Part shown: in pieces, positions 1-7,836 of the stretch | Layout: the number at the start of each line of letters is the position of its first letter | Numbering within the stretch: position 1 is the first letter of the stretch | Assembly (NCBI RefSeq): GCF_036173105.1 | Contig: NZ_CP108053.1 | Location: forward strand, 9,052,001-9,116,000 | Length of the DNA: 64,000 nt | DNA from: Streptomyces sp. NBC_00287 | GTDB lineage: Bacteria; Actinomycetota; Actinomycetes; Streptomycetales; Streptomycetaceae | Direction of reading: 5' to 3' | Position numbers and translations under genes: made by a program | Notes under the pieces: model-generated | What the model was told of the DNA's origin: nothing | The model's database searches: none | Seen by the model: only the letters and a program-made list of their open reading frames with translations

Positions 1-58
1 GAGTGAAGCTGCGCTCCTCGGCGACGGCGACGAAGTGTTCCAGGTGCCGCAGCTCCAC
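1..58 (-). CDS. LysR-family regulator, N-terminal 19 codons only (cut by window edge)
   Basis: Read on the minus strand from a GTG at 58, the first codons give VELRHLEHFVAVAEERSFT, the typical opening of a LysR-type winged-helix DNA-binding domain (recognised from family knowledge; only 19 residues are visible). It is divergent from the MFS transporter gene that starts at 194. The 135-bp gap is A/T-richer than its surroundings around 80-115, as expected for a shared promoter/operator, so the regulator probably controls the transporter and itself. This is an inference; the rest of the gene lies outside the window. Confidence 0.7.
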   Translation of the reverse strand, partial: MELRHLEHFVAVAEERSFT

Positions 59-193
59 GTCATGCTCCGGATCAATGACTTTCTTCGAAATTCTTTGTTG
101 GACAGCATAACCGCACCACAGGAGGCTGAAGGGGCTGGGCGCGGCAACGGGCTGCGGCCATCGATCGTCTATCGCGACAAGGACACCCCCTTC

Positions 194-1489
194 ATGTCTT
201 CTGTCATCAGCGCCGGAGGTGAGCGGGCCGGGCTCGGTCACCTGCACCCCTCGCATCCCGCGCATCCGCGACGCCGCCTGCACCACTCGTTCGGTTTCTG
301 GGCCGCGACGCTGGCCTTCCTGGTGAACATGGGTTTCTCGGCGGTCCCGACGCCGCTGTATGTGCTGTACCAGCAGCGCGACCACTTCTCCACGATCATG
401 CTCACCGTCGTGTACGCCGTGTACGCGGTCGGGGTGATCGTCAGCCTGTTCCTCGGCGGTCACCTGTCCGACTGGGTGGGGCGCAAGTGGGTGTTCGTGC
501 CCGCGCTGCTGCTCAACGTGGTCAGCGCAGTGATCTTCCTGCTCGCGCCGAGCCTGTCCGGACTGATGGTCGCCAGGATCATCTCCGGCATATCCATCGG
601 CCTCACGACGGCCACGGCCACCGCCTACCTCGGTGAGCTGCACATCGGGGTGCTCGGCGGCGACACGAGCTCGCCGCGCCGCGCCCAGGTCGTCGCCACC
701 GCGGCCAACCTGGGCGGCATCGGCGTCGGCCCGCTGGCCGCCGGCCTGCTGGCCGAGTACGCGCCGCAACCGCTGCGCCTGCCCTACATCCTGTTCGCCG
801 CCGTGCTGCTGGTGCTGGCCCTCCTGGTCGCGCTCTCACCGGAGACCGCGGACCGGCCGGTTCCCGCCCCGCGCTACCGGCCGCAGCGGATCGCCGTACC
901 GCGGCACGCTCGTGGGATGTTCTTCGCCGCCACCGCCACGGGCCTTGCCTCGTTCTCCGTCTACGGCGTGTTCAACTCGCTGGCTCCGAGTTTCCTGGCC
1001 GGCACGCTGCACCAGGGCTCGCACGCGGTGGCCGGCGCGGTGGCATTCGCCGCGTTCGCCGCGGGCGCCGTCGCACAGATCGCACTGAGCCGGGCCGACC
1101 TGCAACTGTCTCTCCGCATCGGCCCGTTCCTCCTCATCCCGGGCCTCGCGCTCCTTGCAGGCGGGATGTGGCTGCCGAACCTGGCGACGTTCGTGATCGG
1201 TGGCGTGCTCACCGGCGCCGGAGGAGGTCTGGCCTTTCGGGGTGCGCTGGTCGCCGCGGGGTCGACGGCCCCGCCGGAGTCTCGGGCCGAGGTGCTTTCC
1301 GGCTTCTTTCTCGGCGGGTACATCGGGCTGTCGGTTCCGGTCGTGGGGCTGGGCATCGCCACGCAGTACGTGTCTGCTCGCCTGGTGATGCTGGTGTTCG
1401 TGGTGCTCGTGGCCGCCGCCGTGGTGCTGTGCACCCGCTCGGTGCTCGCGCAGCACGCCCAGGGCGACACGGGGGTGCGACCCGAGTGA
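194..1489 (+). CDS. MFS transporter, probably drug/metabolite efflux
   Basis: A 431-residue membrane protein with about 12 hydrophobic segments. The loop between TM2 and TM3 carries GHLSDWVGRK, matching the MFS signature GxLaDrxGrk, and TM5 shows the glycine-rich pattern GGIGVGPLAAGLLAEY seen in drug:H+ antiporters. Start chosen at ATG 194 (MSSVIS) because the in-frame sequence upstream lacks membrane character and overlaps the promoter region of the divergent LysR gene. Substrate cannot be read from sequence. The LysR neighbour suggests inducible expression. Confidence 0.85.
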   Translation: MSSVISAGGERAGLGHLHPSHPAHPRRRLHHSFGFWAATLAFLVNMGFSAVPTPLYVLYQQRDHFSTIMLTVVYAVYAVGVIVSLFLGGHLSDWVGRKWVFVPALLLNVVSAVIFLLAPSLSGLMVARIISGISIGLTTATATAYLGELHIGVLGGDTSSPRRAQVVATAANLGGIGVGPLAAGLLAEYAPQPLRLPYILFAAVLLVLALLVALSPETADRPVPAPRYRPQRIAVPRHARGMFFAATATGLASFSVYGVFNSLAPSFLAGTLHQGSHAVAGAVAFAAFAAGAVAQIALSRADLQLSLRIGPFLLIPGLALLAGGMWLPNLATFVIGGVLTGAGGGLAFRGALVAAGSTAPPESRAEVLSGFFLGGYIGLSVPVVGLGIATQYVSARLVMLVFVVLVAAAVVLCTRSVLAQHAQGDTGVRPE

Positions 1490-1516
1490 CCTGGTCGCTG
1501 ACAAGAGTGACCTGGT
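1484..1516. repeat. 12-bp direct repeat at the end of the MFS gene
   Basis: GAGTGACCTGGT occurs at 1484-1495, covering the MFS stop codon, and again at 1505-1516. The spacing is 21 bp. No function is evident; it may be a local duplication. Confidence 0.5.
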
Positions 1517-1747
1517 GGCGATCGAGAAGGACAACTCCCGCATGCCGTAGAGCAGCCGCGCGTGCGCCTGAAGGGGGAAACAGCCACGACCACCACCAAT
1601 TCACCCCGGCCGGCAGCTCTTGGGCCGGCTCCGACGGAGAGGGGCCTTCGATGCCTCGGTCCATCACCAACACTCTGGTCTCCACTGCGGCCAGAACCGC
1701 GACGGTAGGCGGTAGAACCGGCCGACACCGCGGACAGCGCGCAGAGG

Positions 1748-2443
1748 ATGACGGGCCTGTGCCTGGCACACCCGGCACCGGGCACGGGCGTCACCGCCGC
1801 ACCGCCCCCGCACTATCGATGCGGTCCGACACGAAACGAGGCGTGCCGGGTCGGGAGCGAATCCGACGCGGAGCGCAGCGCGCGCTTCGAACGGGACGCG
1901 CTGGCCTTGCTCGACCGGATGTACTCGGCCGCGCTGCGCATGACCGGCAGCCCGGCCGACGCGGAGGAGCTGGTGGAGGAGACGTACGCGAAGGCGTGCG
2001 CGTCGTTCCACCACCTCCGTACGGACAGTGAGCTCAAGGCCTGGCTCTACCGCACCCTCATCAACACGCTCATCGACTCCCACCGGGGGAAGTGGAGCGG
2101 CAACGTGGCGGAGATCGAGGCGTTGCCGCCGGCGAGCGGCCAGTCCCGTATGTCGACCGGCATGCGCGGGGCCGATGCGCAGGCACTCGAGGCCCTGCCC
2201 GCCGCGCGCGTCAAGGCCGTCCTCCAAGCGCTGCCGGAGGAGGAAAGGACCGCCGTCTTCCTGGCGGACGTGGACGAGTTCACCCGCAAGGAGATCGCCG
2301 ACATCATGGGCAGGCCCGTCGCAACGGTGAACTGATGCCTGCGCCGAGGGCGGCGACAGCTACGTGGGCTGCTGGAGGACTGCGCACGTGAGCGCGGGCT
2401 CCTCCCGGCAGGCGGGCGAGATGGTCAGGAATCGGGCTGGTGA
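1748..2443 (+). pseudogene. SigR-like ECF sigma factor interrupted by an in-frame TGA
   Basis: The product strongly resembles the actinobacterial disulfide-stress sigma factor SigR: region 2 reads FERDALALLDRMYSAALRMT then DAEELVEETYAKACASFHHL, and region 4 contains LPEEERTAVFLADVDEFTRKEIADIMG. Translation stops at TGA 2333-2335 inside the region 4.2 helix-turn-helix (TVN*). The same frame then continues with CLRRGRRQLRGLLEDCARERGL to a stop at 2441-2443, which is the normal SigR-type C-terminus. The family usually reads TVMSRLHRGRRQLR here. The truncated 195-residue product would lack most of the -35 recognition helix. No rsrA-like anti-sigma gene follows. The start is uncertain (ATG 1748 is the only one upstream of region 2). 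Confidence 0.8.
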
Positions 2444-2570
2444 GTGCCACCTTGGCACGGGCCCTCGGCCCGGCAGCCGATCTCTCCTGACAGCACCACG
2501 CGTTGCGCCACCTCGCCGAAGGCGTCGAAGTCCCGCGTAGCGGAGGGCGGCGCCAACCTGCCCGCCCTGA

Positions 2571-2587
2571 ACCGCCCTTCGGGCGGT
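2571..2587. terminator. Short GC hairpin, possible terminator
   Basis: ACCGCCC (2571-2577), loop TTC, GGGCGGT (2581-2587): a perfect 7-bp stem in the gap between the broken sigma gene and the convergent regulator gene. There is no T-run, which is common for Streptomyces terminators. The rest of 2444-2700 shows no convincing gene. Confidence 0.4.
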
Positions 2588-2700
2588 CGGATGGGATCCC
2601 GGGCTGACGGCAGATCTGTCCACGACCTTCGAAGAAAGTCGCGTGCAGCGCGCTGATCTGGGGCGACTGGGGGGTGTGCTGTCTCGGGAGGTTGGTGCCG

Positions 2701-3243
2701 CTAGGCGGAACCAGTGGTGTCGGTCGGCAGGGCCTGTTGATAGAGCGCCACCAACACACCGTGCACGGGCTGGTCCTCGGCATCCTCCTCGGCCTCATCG
2801 ACCAGTTGGGCGAGGGCTTCGCCGAGTTCTCTTGCCTTCGCAGGGCTCAGTCGCAGGTGGCGCAGTGTCAGGTGAGGCTCGACAGGAGAGCGGTCCAGCT
2901 CCTGGGCGACCGCGGCGAGCATCGCGGCGGTGCCTGCCGCTTGGGGTTCGGCTACGACCATCTGGCGGGCCGTGCGCTGGTAGTACTGCTCGGTGCCGCC
3001 GCGGACCTGGCGGGTCTCGGCGATGTGGACCAGCCCGGCTTCGCGGAGCACTTTGAGGTGGTGGGCCACGTTGCCCTTCTTCGCGTCGAGCTGCGCCGCA
3101 AGCTGGCTGGTGGTGGCAGGCCGGTGGCCCAGGGCGAAGAGCAACCGCTGACGCAGTGGGTGGGAGAGCGCCGCGAACTGCTCAGGCGCACCGATCTCCA
3201 GGACGTCCTCAGGAGGCGGCGGATAGGGAGGCTGATCACGCAT
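2701..3243 (-). CDS. ArsR-like winged-helix transcriptional regulator (HTH_20 type)
   Basis: A 180-residue protein. Residues about 15-80 form an ArsR/HTH_20 winged helix: LSHPLRQRLLFALGHRPAT, then TTSQLAAQLDAKKGNVAHHLKVLREAGLV (helix-turn-helix with the AHHLKVL recognition helix), then a basic wing. The C-terminal half is helical and probably dimerises. No cysteine metal site is visible, so a metal-sensing role is unlikely. It is divergent from the S41-protease gene across a 57-bp gap that also holds that gene's promoter, so autoregulation and control of the protease gene are likely. Confidence 0.85.
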   Translation of the reverse strand: MRDQPPYPPPPEDVLEIGAPEQFAALSHPLRQRLLFALGHRPATTSQLAAQLDAKKGNVAHHLKVLREAGLVHIAETRQVRGGTEQYYQRTARQMVVAEPQAAGTAAMLAAVAQELDRSPVEPHLTLRHLRLSPAKARELGEALAQLVDEAEEDAEDQPVHGVLVALYQQALPTDTTGSA

Positions 3244-3263
3244 ACCGAAAGTGTCTAAAGCCT

Positions 3264-3293
3264 TTGACGCTTTCGCAAGGGCAGTGCTCTACT
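3264..3293 (+). promoter_or_regulatory. Candidate leaderless promoter of the S41 protease gene
   Basis: TTGACG at 3264-3269 and TCTACT at 3288-3293 with an 18-bp spacer resemble -35 and -10 elements. A start point about 6-8 bp after the -10 box falls at or next to the ATG at 3301, and no Shine-Dalgarno is visible, which suggests leaderless mRNA. The inverted pair AAAGC/GCTTT (3257-3273) overlaps the -35 and could be the operator of the divergent ArsR-like regulator. Confidence 0.45.
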
Positions 3294-3300
3294 CCCTGCC

Positions 3301-4206
3301 ATGACGACTGTGACGAAGCTTGTGCCGGCCCCTGTCATCGACGAGACGGCACGGCTGCTGACCGAGCACTACGTTTTCCCCGAGATAGCTGAGCAGCTGG
3401 CCGGTCTGCTGCAACGACGCCTCACCGAGGGCGCCTACGACGTCGACGACGCCGAGGAGCTCGCCCGCCTGGTCACCGCGGACCTGCAGTCCGTCAACGG
3501 CGACCGGCATCTGAGACTGAAGCACCACGCCGCCCCGGTCTCCCCGAAGCAGGGGGCGGCCACCCGGGACGCCATGCGCCGGGACTTCGACTCCTCTCTG
3601 GGCGGTGCGCCCCGGGTGCAGTTGCTCGACGGAGGGGTCGCCGTGGTGGAGCTGGCGCCGATGCTGTTTCCGCTGGAGTGGGCCGCCGAACCGCTGAGCG
3701 CCGCGCTCACCATGGCCTCCCGTGCCCAGGCGCTGATCGTGGACCTGCGCGCCAACCGGGGCGGCGACCCGGACACGGTCGCCTTCGTCTGCAGCTACCT
3801 GCTCGACGAGCGCACCCACCTCAACACCATGTACTGGAGCGGCGGCGAGCGCAGCGAGCAGTCGTGGAGCCTGCCGCACGTTCCCGGCGCGCGCTTCGGC
3901 GGCAGCAAGCCGTTGTACTTGCTGTCCAGCGACAGCACCTTCTCTGCCGCTGAGGAGCTGGCGTACGACCTCCAGCAGCTCGGCCGCGCCGTAGTCGTCG
4001 GCGAGCCCACCCGCGGCGGCGCGCACCCGTGCCAGGGCTGGACCCTGCACCCACACCTGGAAGCCACCGTCCCCGTCGGCCGCGCCATCAACCCCGTCTC
4101 CAGCACGAACTGGGAGGGCACCGGTGTGCAGCCGGACATCCCCTGCGCCGCTGCTGACTCCCTCGACCACGCTCACGCCCTGGCGCTCGACCGACTGGCA
4201 GGCTGA
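3301..4206 (+). CDS. S41-family (tail-specific/IRBP-like) peptidase
   Basis: A 301-residue cytosolic protein without signal peptide. The N-terminal about 90 residues look like the Peptidase_S41 N-terminal helical domain (VIDETARLLTEHYVFPEIAEQLAGLL). The catalytic part includes VDLRANRGGDPDTVAF and SSDSTFSAAEELAYDLQ, in which the serine of TFSAAEE is the expected nucleophile, followed by GEPTRGG and the conserved end GTGVQPDI. It is a short S41 protein without a PDZ domain. It is divergent from the ArsR-like gene and probably controlled by it. The natural substrate is unknown. Confidence 0.85.
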   Translation: MTTVTKLVPAPVIDETARLLTEHYVFPEIAEQLAGLLQRRLTEGAYDVDDAEELARLVTADLQSVNGDRHLRLKHHAAPVSPKQGAATRDAMRRDFDSSLGGAPRVQLLDGGVAVVELAPMLFPLEWAAEPLSAALTMASRAQALIVDLRANRGGDPDTVAFVCSYLLDERTHLNTMYWSGGERSEQSWSLPHVPGARFGGSKPLYLLSSDSTFSAAEELAYDLQQLGRAVVVGEPTRGGAHPCQGWTLHPHLEATVPVGRAINPVSSTNWEGTGVQPDIPCAAADSLDHAHALALDRLAG

Positions 4207-4339
4207 CCCAGTCCAGCTCATCGACAGCACTGCGCGCAGCTCGACGCGGTCGCGGGTGGCGATCACTCGCGATGTTCATGAGTGTTCAGGCGCCGGCGGG
4301 GGGTGTTTCTATGTGTTCGGTCAAGGTCTGCGGGCTTGG

Positions 4340-4912
4340 TCAGGCTGCTTGTTCGCGCCCGGGTTGGTAGAGGGTGCGGTGCTTGAGCATGGCGTGCAGG
4401 ACGTCCACGCGGCGGCGGGTGAGGCAGATGAGGGCCGCGTTGTGACCCTTCTTTTCCGCCCGTTTCCTGTCGTAGTAGGCCCGCGACTCTGGGCTGCTCA
4501 GCGAGGCGAACGAGGCCAGGAACAGAGCCCGTTTGAGCATCTTGTTGCCGCCTCGGGGTGGCCCTTCGCCGCGGATTGAGGTTCCCGAACGACGTGTGGT
4601 GGGGGTCAGTCCCGCGTAGGAGGCGAGGTGGGCGGCAGTGGGGAACGCGCCGGCGTCGCCGACCTCGGCCAGGATGCGGGCACCGGTCCTGACTGCGACC
4701 CCAGGCATGGAGGTCAGGACCTTCGCGAGAGGGTGGGCCTCCAGCAGGGCCGTCATGCGGGTCTCCAGGATCTCGCGACGCCTGAGGAGAACGGCGAGAG
4801 ACTCGGCCAGACAGGAGATGATGTCGCCGGCCGAGGCCGTGCCGTGGTGGGTGGACTTGCCCACGTCCAGGGCGCAGAACACGTCGATGGATGTGAAGTC
4901 GTTGCTGGTCAC
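4340..4912 (-). pseudogene. IS110-family transposase with large internal deletion
   Basis: The start at GTG 4912 gives VTSNDFTSIDVFCALDVGKS, the normal opening of the IS110 DEDD domain, but after about 25 residues the sequence jumps to IISCLAESLAVLLRRREILE and the C-terminal Transposase_20 domain (LTSMPGVAVRTGARILAEVGD, then LASYAGLTPTTRRSG). Family members have about 400 residues; about 200 residues, including the rest of the catalytic DEDD domain, are missing in frame, leaving 190. The remnant is presumably inactive. The 262 bp between it and the GtrA gene may include the old left end of the element. Confidence 0.8.
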
Positions 4913-5174
4913 CGGGCTTTCCCTCCCCGGAGTCACCACCGGTGGCCCGCCCAGGCACCGGAGATCGGCAGCCACATTACGCAGCCCTGCCCATCGGCGG
5001 ACACGCTTCCATCAGCGACCATCCGGTGCCGCCAGAACCGGCGACAGCCCCGGGGAGTTCCGCGTACGCACTCAACGCCCACCGCCCTCTCGGACTCGAA
5101 CTCCCGCCCGGTGGTGCTGCCGTCGGCTCCCGACGTCTCGTTGGGCGATGCCCGTAGTGGGGGCGGGTGTTGTT

Positions 5175-5678
5175 CTATGCCGCGAGGACGGGTTCGGTCG
5201 GCGTCTGCTGGTGTCTGACCGGTGGTGCGGTCCGGGCCGTGCGGCGGGTGGTGAAGACGTAGAGGCGGAGGGTGAGGTAGCGGGCCGTGCCTGCGAGGGC
5301 GGAGGCGCTGAGGTAGACGGTCTGCTCGGTCAGCATGCCGGGGCAGGGCTGTATGAGGTGCAGGGCCCATATGGCGAGGCTGGTCGTGAGGTAGGCGGCG
5401 GTTGCTGTGCCGGCTGACTGCCAGTGCTCTCGCCATCGGGCGCCGCGTCCTCGGGCGAAGGTGTAGCGGGCGTGAAGTTCGGTGCACAGCAGGGTGGAGA
5501 CGATCGTGATGACCGCGTTCGAGGCCGCCCAGGGCATGGCCATGGCCAGCAGCGGTACGGCGAGGCTGGCGAGGATGCCGGTGCCGCCCCCGAGGATGAC
5601 GAACCGGATGAAGGAGGCGAGGGGGCCGGGGCCTGCCGGGGTCGCCGCCTTGGGCTTGTGTGAAAGCGGCGACTTCAT
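5175..5678 (-). CDS. GtrA-like family membrane protein
   Basis: A 167-residue protein with four hydrophobic segments (FIRFVILGGGTGILASLAV..., AASNAVITIVSTLL..., TAAYLTTSLAIWAL..., and one near TVYLSASALAGTARYLTLR), the usual size and topology of GtrA/DPMS_TMD proteins. These are thought to help move prenyl-linked sugars across the membrane for cell-surface glycosylation. No glycosyltransferase is adjacent, so its partner is unknown. Start ATG 5678 with GGAAGG upstream. Confidence 0.8.
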   Translation of the reverse strand: MKSPLSHKPKAATPAGPGPLASFIRFVILGGGTGILASLAVPLLAMAMPWAASNAVITIVSTLLCTELHARYTFARGRGARWREHWQSAGTATAAYLTTSLAIWALHLIQPCPGMLTEQTVYLSASALAGTARYLTLRLYVFTTRRTARTAPPVRHQQTPTEPVLAA

Positions 5679-5712
5679 GGCGATGTCCTTCCCGGTGGGT
5701 TGGGTGTTCCTG

Positions 5713-6378
5713 TCAGAGGCTGCGGGCGGTGATGTCGCCGTGGGTGGTGGTGGCGCGGATGTCGAGTTCGGCGGTGCCGTCGTTCTTGAGGGCGTTGCTG
5801 ATCCGGCCGTAGCCGGTGCCGGCGTCCAGGGCGGCGGAGACTCCGGCGGCGGCGGTGACCGAGATGTCGCCGGACTGGGTGCTGAGGACGACCTCGCCGC
5901 GTACGGCCTCGGCGATGCGGATGTCGCCCCGCTGGGTGCTGATCTTCGCGGGGCCGCCCAGCCGGCCGACCTCGACGTCGCCGTCGGTGGCGGTGAGGCG
6001 CAGGCTCGCGGCCTCGTCGATCTTGATGCGGTGGTAGGCGCCGTCGAACTCGACGTCCCCGAGGCGGCCGACGACGCGCAGTTCGCCGGCGGCCGTCTTC
6101 GCCTCGACGCGGGAGCCGGCGGGCAGCTTGACGGTGACCTCGACGGACCCGGACGGGCCGAGGAGCCGGTTGCCTCCTTCCGGGGCCTGGATCCGCAGGA
6201 CGCCGTCGTCGTAGCCGACCTCCAGCTGCTCCGCCGCTTTCACGTCACGGGACTTGGCGGCGTTGGCGGGCCGGACCTCGACGACGGTGTCGGGCCGGTC
6301 GGCGGCGATGAGCTGGATGCGTCCGGCGGGGATGTCCAGGACGGCGGAGATCGGGGCGGGGGTCTTGAACGTCTGCAT
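5713..6378 (-). CDS. DUF4097 beta-strand-repeat protein (adhesin-like fold)
   Basis: A 221-residue protein made of regularly spaced beta strands with alternating patterns such as VEFDGAYHRIKIDEAASLRLTATDGDVEVGRLGG and KISTQRGDIRIAEAVRGEVVLSTQSGDISVT, typical of the DUF4097 right-handed beta-helix family. No signal peptide or TM segment is visible. Start ATG 6378 has a clear GGAG Shine-Dalgarno. The upstream region is rich in GTTGC/GCAAC half-sites that probably bind a regulator not located in this window. Confidence 0.8.
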   Translation of the reverse strand: MQTFKTPAPISAVLDIPAGRIQLIAADRPDTVVEVRPANAAKSRDVKAAEQLEVGYDDGVLRIQAPEGGNRLLGPSGSVEVTVKLPAGSRVEAKTAAGELRVVGRLGDVEFDGAYHRIKIDEAASLRLTATDGDVEVGRLGGPAKISTQRGDIRIAEAVRGEVVLSTQSGDISVTAAAGVSAALDAGTGYGRISNALKNDGTAELDIRATTTHGDITARSL

Positions 6379-6445
6379 CGTGCTCTCCTTCGTCTTCCGG
6401 CGGGCGCCCTGTCGGCCCGGCCGTTTCTGACGATGGAAAAGCTAC

Positions 6446-6569
6446 GTTGCGTTCAAGAAACTGGCAACACACTCGTTGCGCTAAATCACCGTCACAGCAG
6501 CTCACAGCCGCTAAATCATTGCAACGGCTTGGAAAGTAACGCAACAGCCACACCCTCATCCGTTGCAAT
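6446..6569. promoter_or_regulatory. Cluster of six GTTGC/GCAAC half-sites
   Basis: GTTGC at 6446-6450, 6475-6479 and 6562-6566, and GCAAC at 6464-6468, 6521-6525 and 6541-6545. The outer pair extends to a perfect 10-bp inverted repeat, ATTGCAACGG (6518-6527) and CCGTTGCAAT (6560-6569). The cluster lies upstream of the DUF4097 gene (minus strand) and ends just before the divergent gene at 6681. The arrangement is that of multiple operators for a dimeric repressor. Confidence 0.55.
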
Positions 6570-6680
6570 GGTGCGGCGATGAACGCTCCCTTGGCCCAGG
6601 GCCTCAAGCGAAGGAGGCCCCTCTGTTGTCAGCGGCTCGTGAGACAGTCGCCCCGCGCCGGGCACCGTGGGAGGGGATGC

Positions 6681-7169
6681 ATGAAAGCGATGCCTGAGAT
6701 TGTCGGGCGGGATGAATTCGACGCTCTGGTCATCAGGACTGACTTCGATGACGCCGCCGCATGGCAGGCGGTGGCGGCGGCCTTGGCTCAACCATGGGGA
6801 GACAACGGCGAGTTCGAAGCCTCCGTGTACCTCATCGACGATCCTGCTTGGGCCGAGCTCGGGCCCGATGAGGTCCTCAACGCCGTGAGACGCGACGAAA
6901 ACCTGAGCGTGGTGTTCCTCGCCGACCGAGTCACGATGCAGTCTGTCCATCACGCGCTGCTGGCCCTCGACATCGCCGAGGACGAAGACGACGACCTCGA
7001 CCCGATGTACTACCAGGAGCTCATCGACTCCCCGCCACCTCGCGAATTCCGGACTGTTCCGGCGGGCGTCCACGCGGTGCACGGAAACCTGTCGATCGGC
7101 AACATGGACTTCGCGGAGTTCGCAGAGGCGGCGTTCGCCGATCCCGACCGGATCTATCGGTCCTTCTGA
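6681..7169 (+). CDS. Small acidic protein resembling DUF6924
   Basis: 162 residues, acidic (LDIAEDEDDDLDPMYYQELIDSPP). Start ATG 6681 (MKAMPEIVGRDEF) preceded by GGGAGGGG. The pattern (opening L/MPEIVGRDEFDALVIRTDF, later NAVRRDENLSVVFLADRVTM, and an ending NLSIGNMDFAEFAE) matches my memory of DUF6924, a Streptomyces protein of unknown function with a ferredoxin-like or immunity-like fold; the family name is less certain than the gene. It is divergent from the DUF4097 gene. Confidence 0.7.
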   Translation: MKAMPEIVGRDEFDALVIRTDFDDAAAWQAVAAALAQPWGDNGEFEASVYLIDDPAWAELGPDEVLNAVRRDENLSVVFLADRVTMQSVHHALLALDIAEDEDDDLDPMYYQELIDSPPPREFRTVPAGVHAVHGNLSIGNMDFAEFAEAAFADPDRIYRSF

Positions 7170-7269
7170 GCGCGCTGCTCCCGCCAACAGCCTGCTGGAG
7201 GCGATGCGCACACGCACGCGGACCGAGAGCGCTGACCTCGCCGTCGAGGAGCGTTGCTGCGCGGGGCTG

Positions 7270-7593
7270 TTACGGGTGGTTGGTGCGCGGGCGGTCCTGG
7301 GCCTCGCCGTTGAGGATGAGGCGCTTGTACGTCCAGAGCTTTGTGCGTTCCTCGCGGGTCAGGTAGTCGGCGAGGCGGTTCACTTCGTCCCAAGCCGCCG
7401 AGCGTGCGGTGCGGGCGGCCTGCCAGTCGCGTCGGCGGATGGCTTCCTCCAGCTGTCCCATGAGCTGGGTGAGCTGCTTGCGGGCTGCCTGCTGGCTCCT
7501 CGTGAACCCGGCCTGGCGGGGTACCGCGTGTCGTTCCTCCCACGCGGGACCGCCCGTGACCAGATGCACGCGAGGGCGGGGTCGGTGTGCCAT
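7270..7593 (-). CDS. Hypothetical helical protein
   Basis: 107 residues from ATG 7593, or about 147 if the upstream ATG at 7713 is used. The C-terminal two thirds form charged amphipathic helices (SQQAARKQLTQLMGQLEEAIRRRDWQAARTARSAAWDEVNRLADYL), suggesting a coiled coil. I do not recognise the family. It is convergent with the gene at 6681 and divergent from the HIT-like gene, whose upstream heptamer repeat lies in the shared gap. Confidence 0.5.
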   Translation of the reverse strand: MAHRPRPRVHLVTGGPAWEERHAVPRQAGFTRSQQAARKQLTQLMGQLEEAIRRRDWQAARTARSAAWDEVNRLADYLTREERTKLWTYKRLILNGEAQDRPRTNHP

Positions 7594-7789
7594 GAAAACC
7601 TTGTCTGTCGGTAGCCGGGGCACCAGTGTGCCGTGCGGGTGGCTTCCCTCGCCGGCGGGGCCGGGCGCGCAAGGCGGATGGGCCGCCTGATAGCCAGTCA
7701 GGACAAGGGCCATGGTGGCTGGTCCGGGGTGCGCGCAGTGCATCGTGTGAGCGAAGCGGGTCTTGATCACTCGTGGATAGGTTTGGGTC

Positions 7790-7836
7790 GTGACAGGTGA
7801 CAGGTGACAGGTGACAGGTGACAGGTGACAGGTGAC
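7790..7836 (+). repeat. Heptanucleotide tandem repeat containing the HIT-like gene start
   Basis: Six perfect copies of GTGACAG (7790-7831) followed by a partial seventh, GTGAC (7832-7836). Each unit carries a GTG start candidate and, with the next unit, an AGGTGA Shine-Dalgarno-like string. Because 7 is not a multiple of 3, every reading frame meets TGA within 21 bp, so only the GTG at 7825 opens the HIT-like frame. Confidence 0.9.

Noticed and set aside
2333..2335. TGA in the sigma gene as a selenocysteine codon
   Set aside because: No SECIS-like hairpin was seen, homologues have no Cys/Sec at this place (they read TVMSRL), and a Sec would break the recognition helix.
7790..7836. CRISPR-type repeat array
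   Set aside because: The 7-bp units are contiguous with no spacers.
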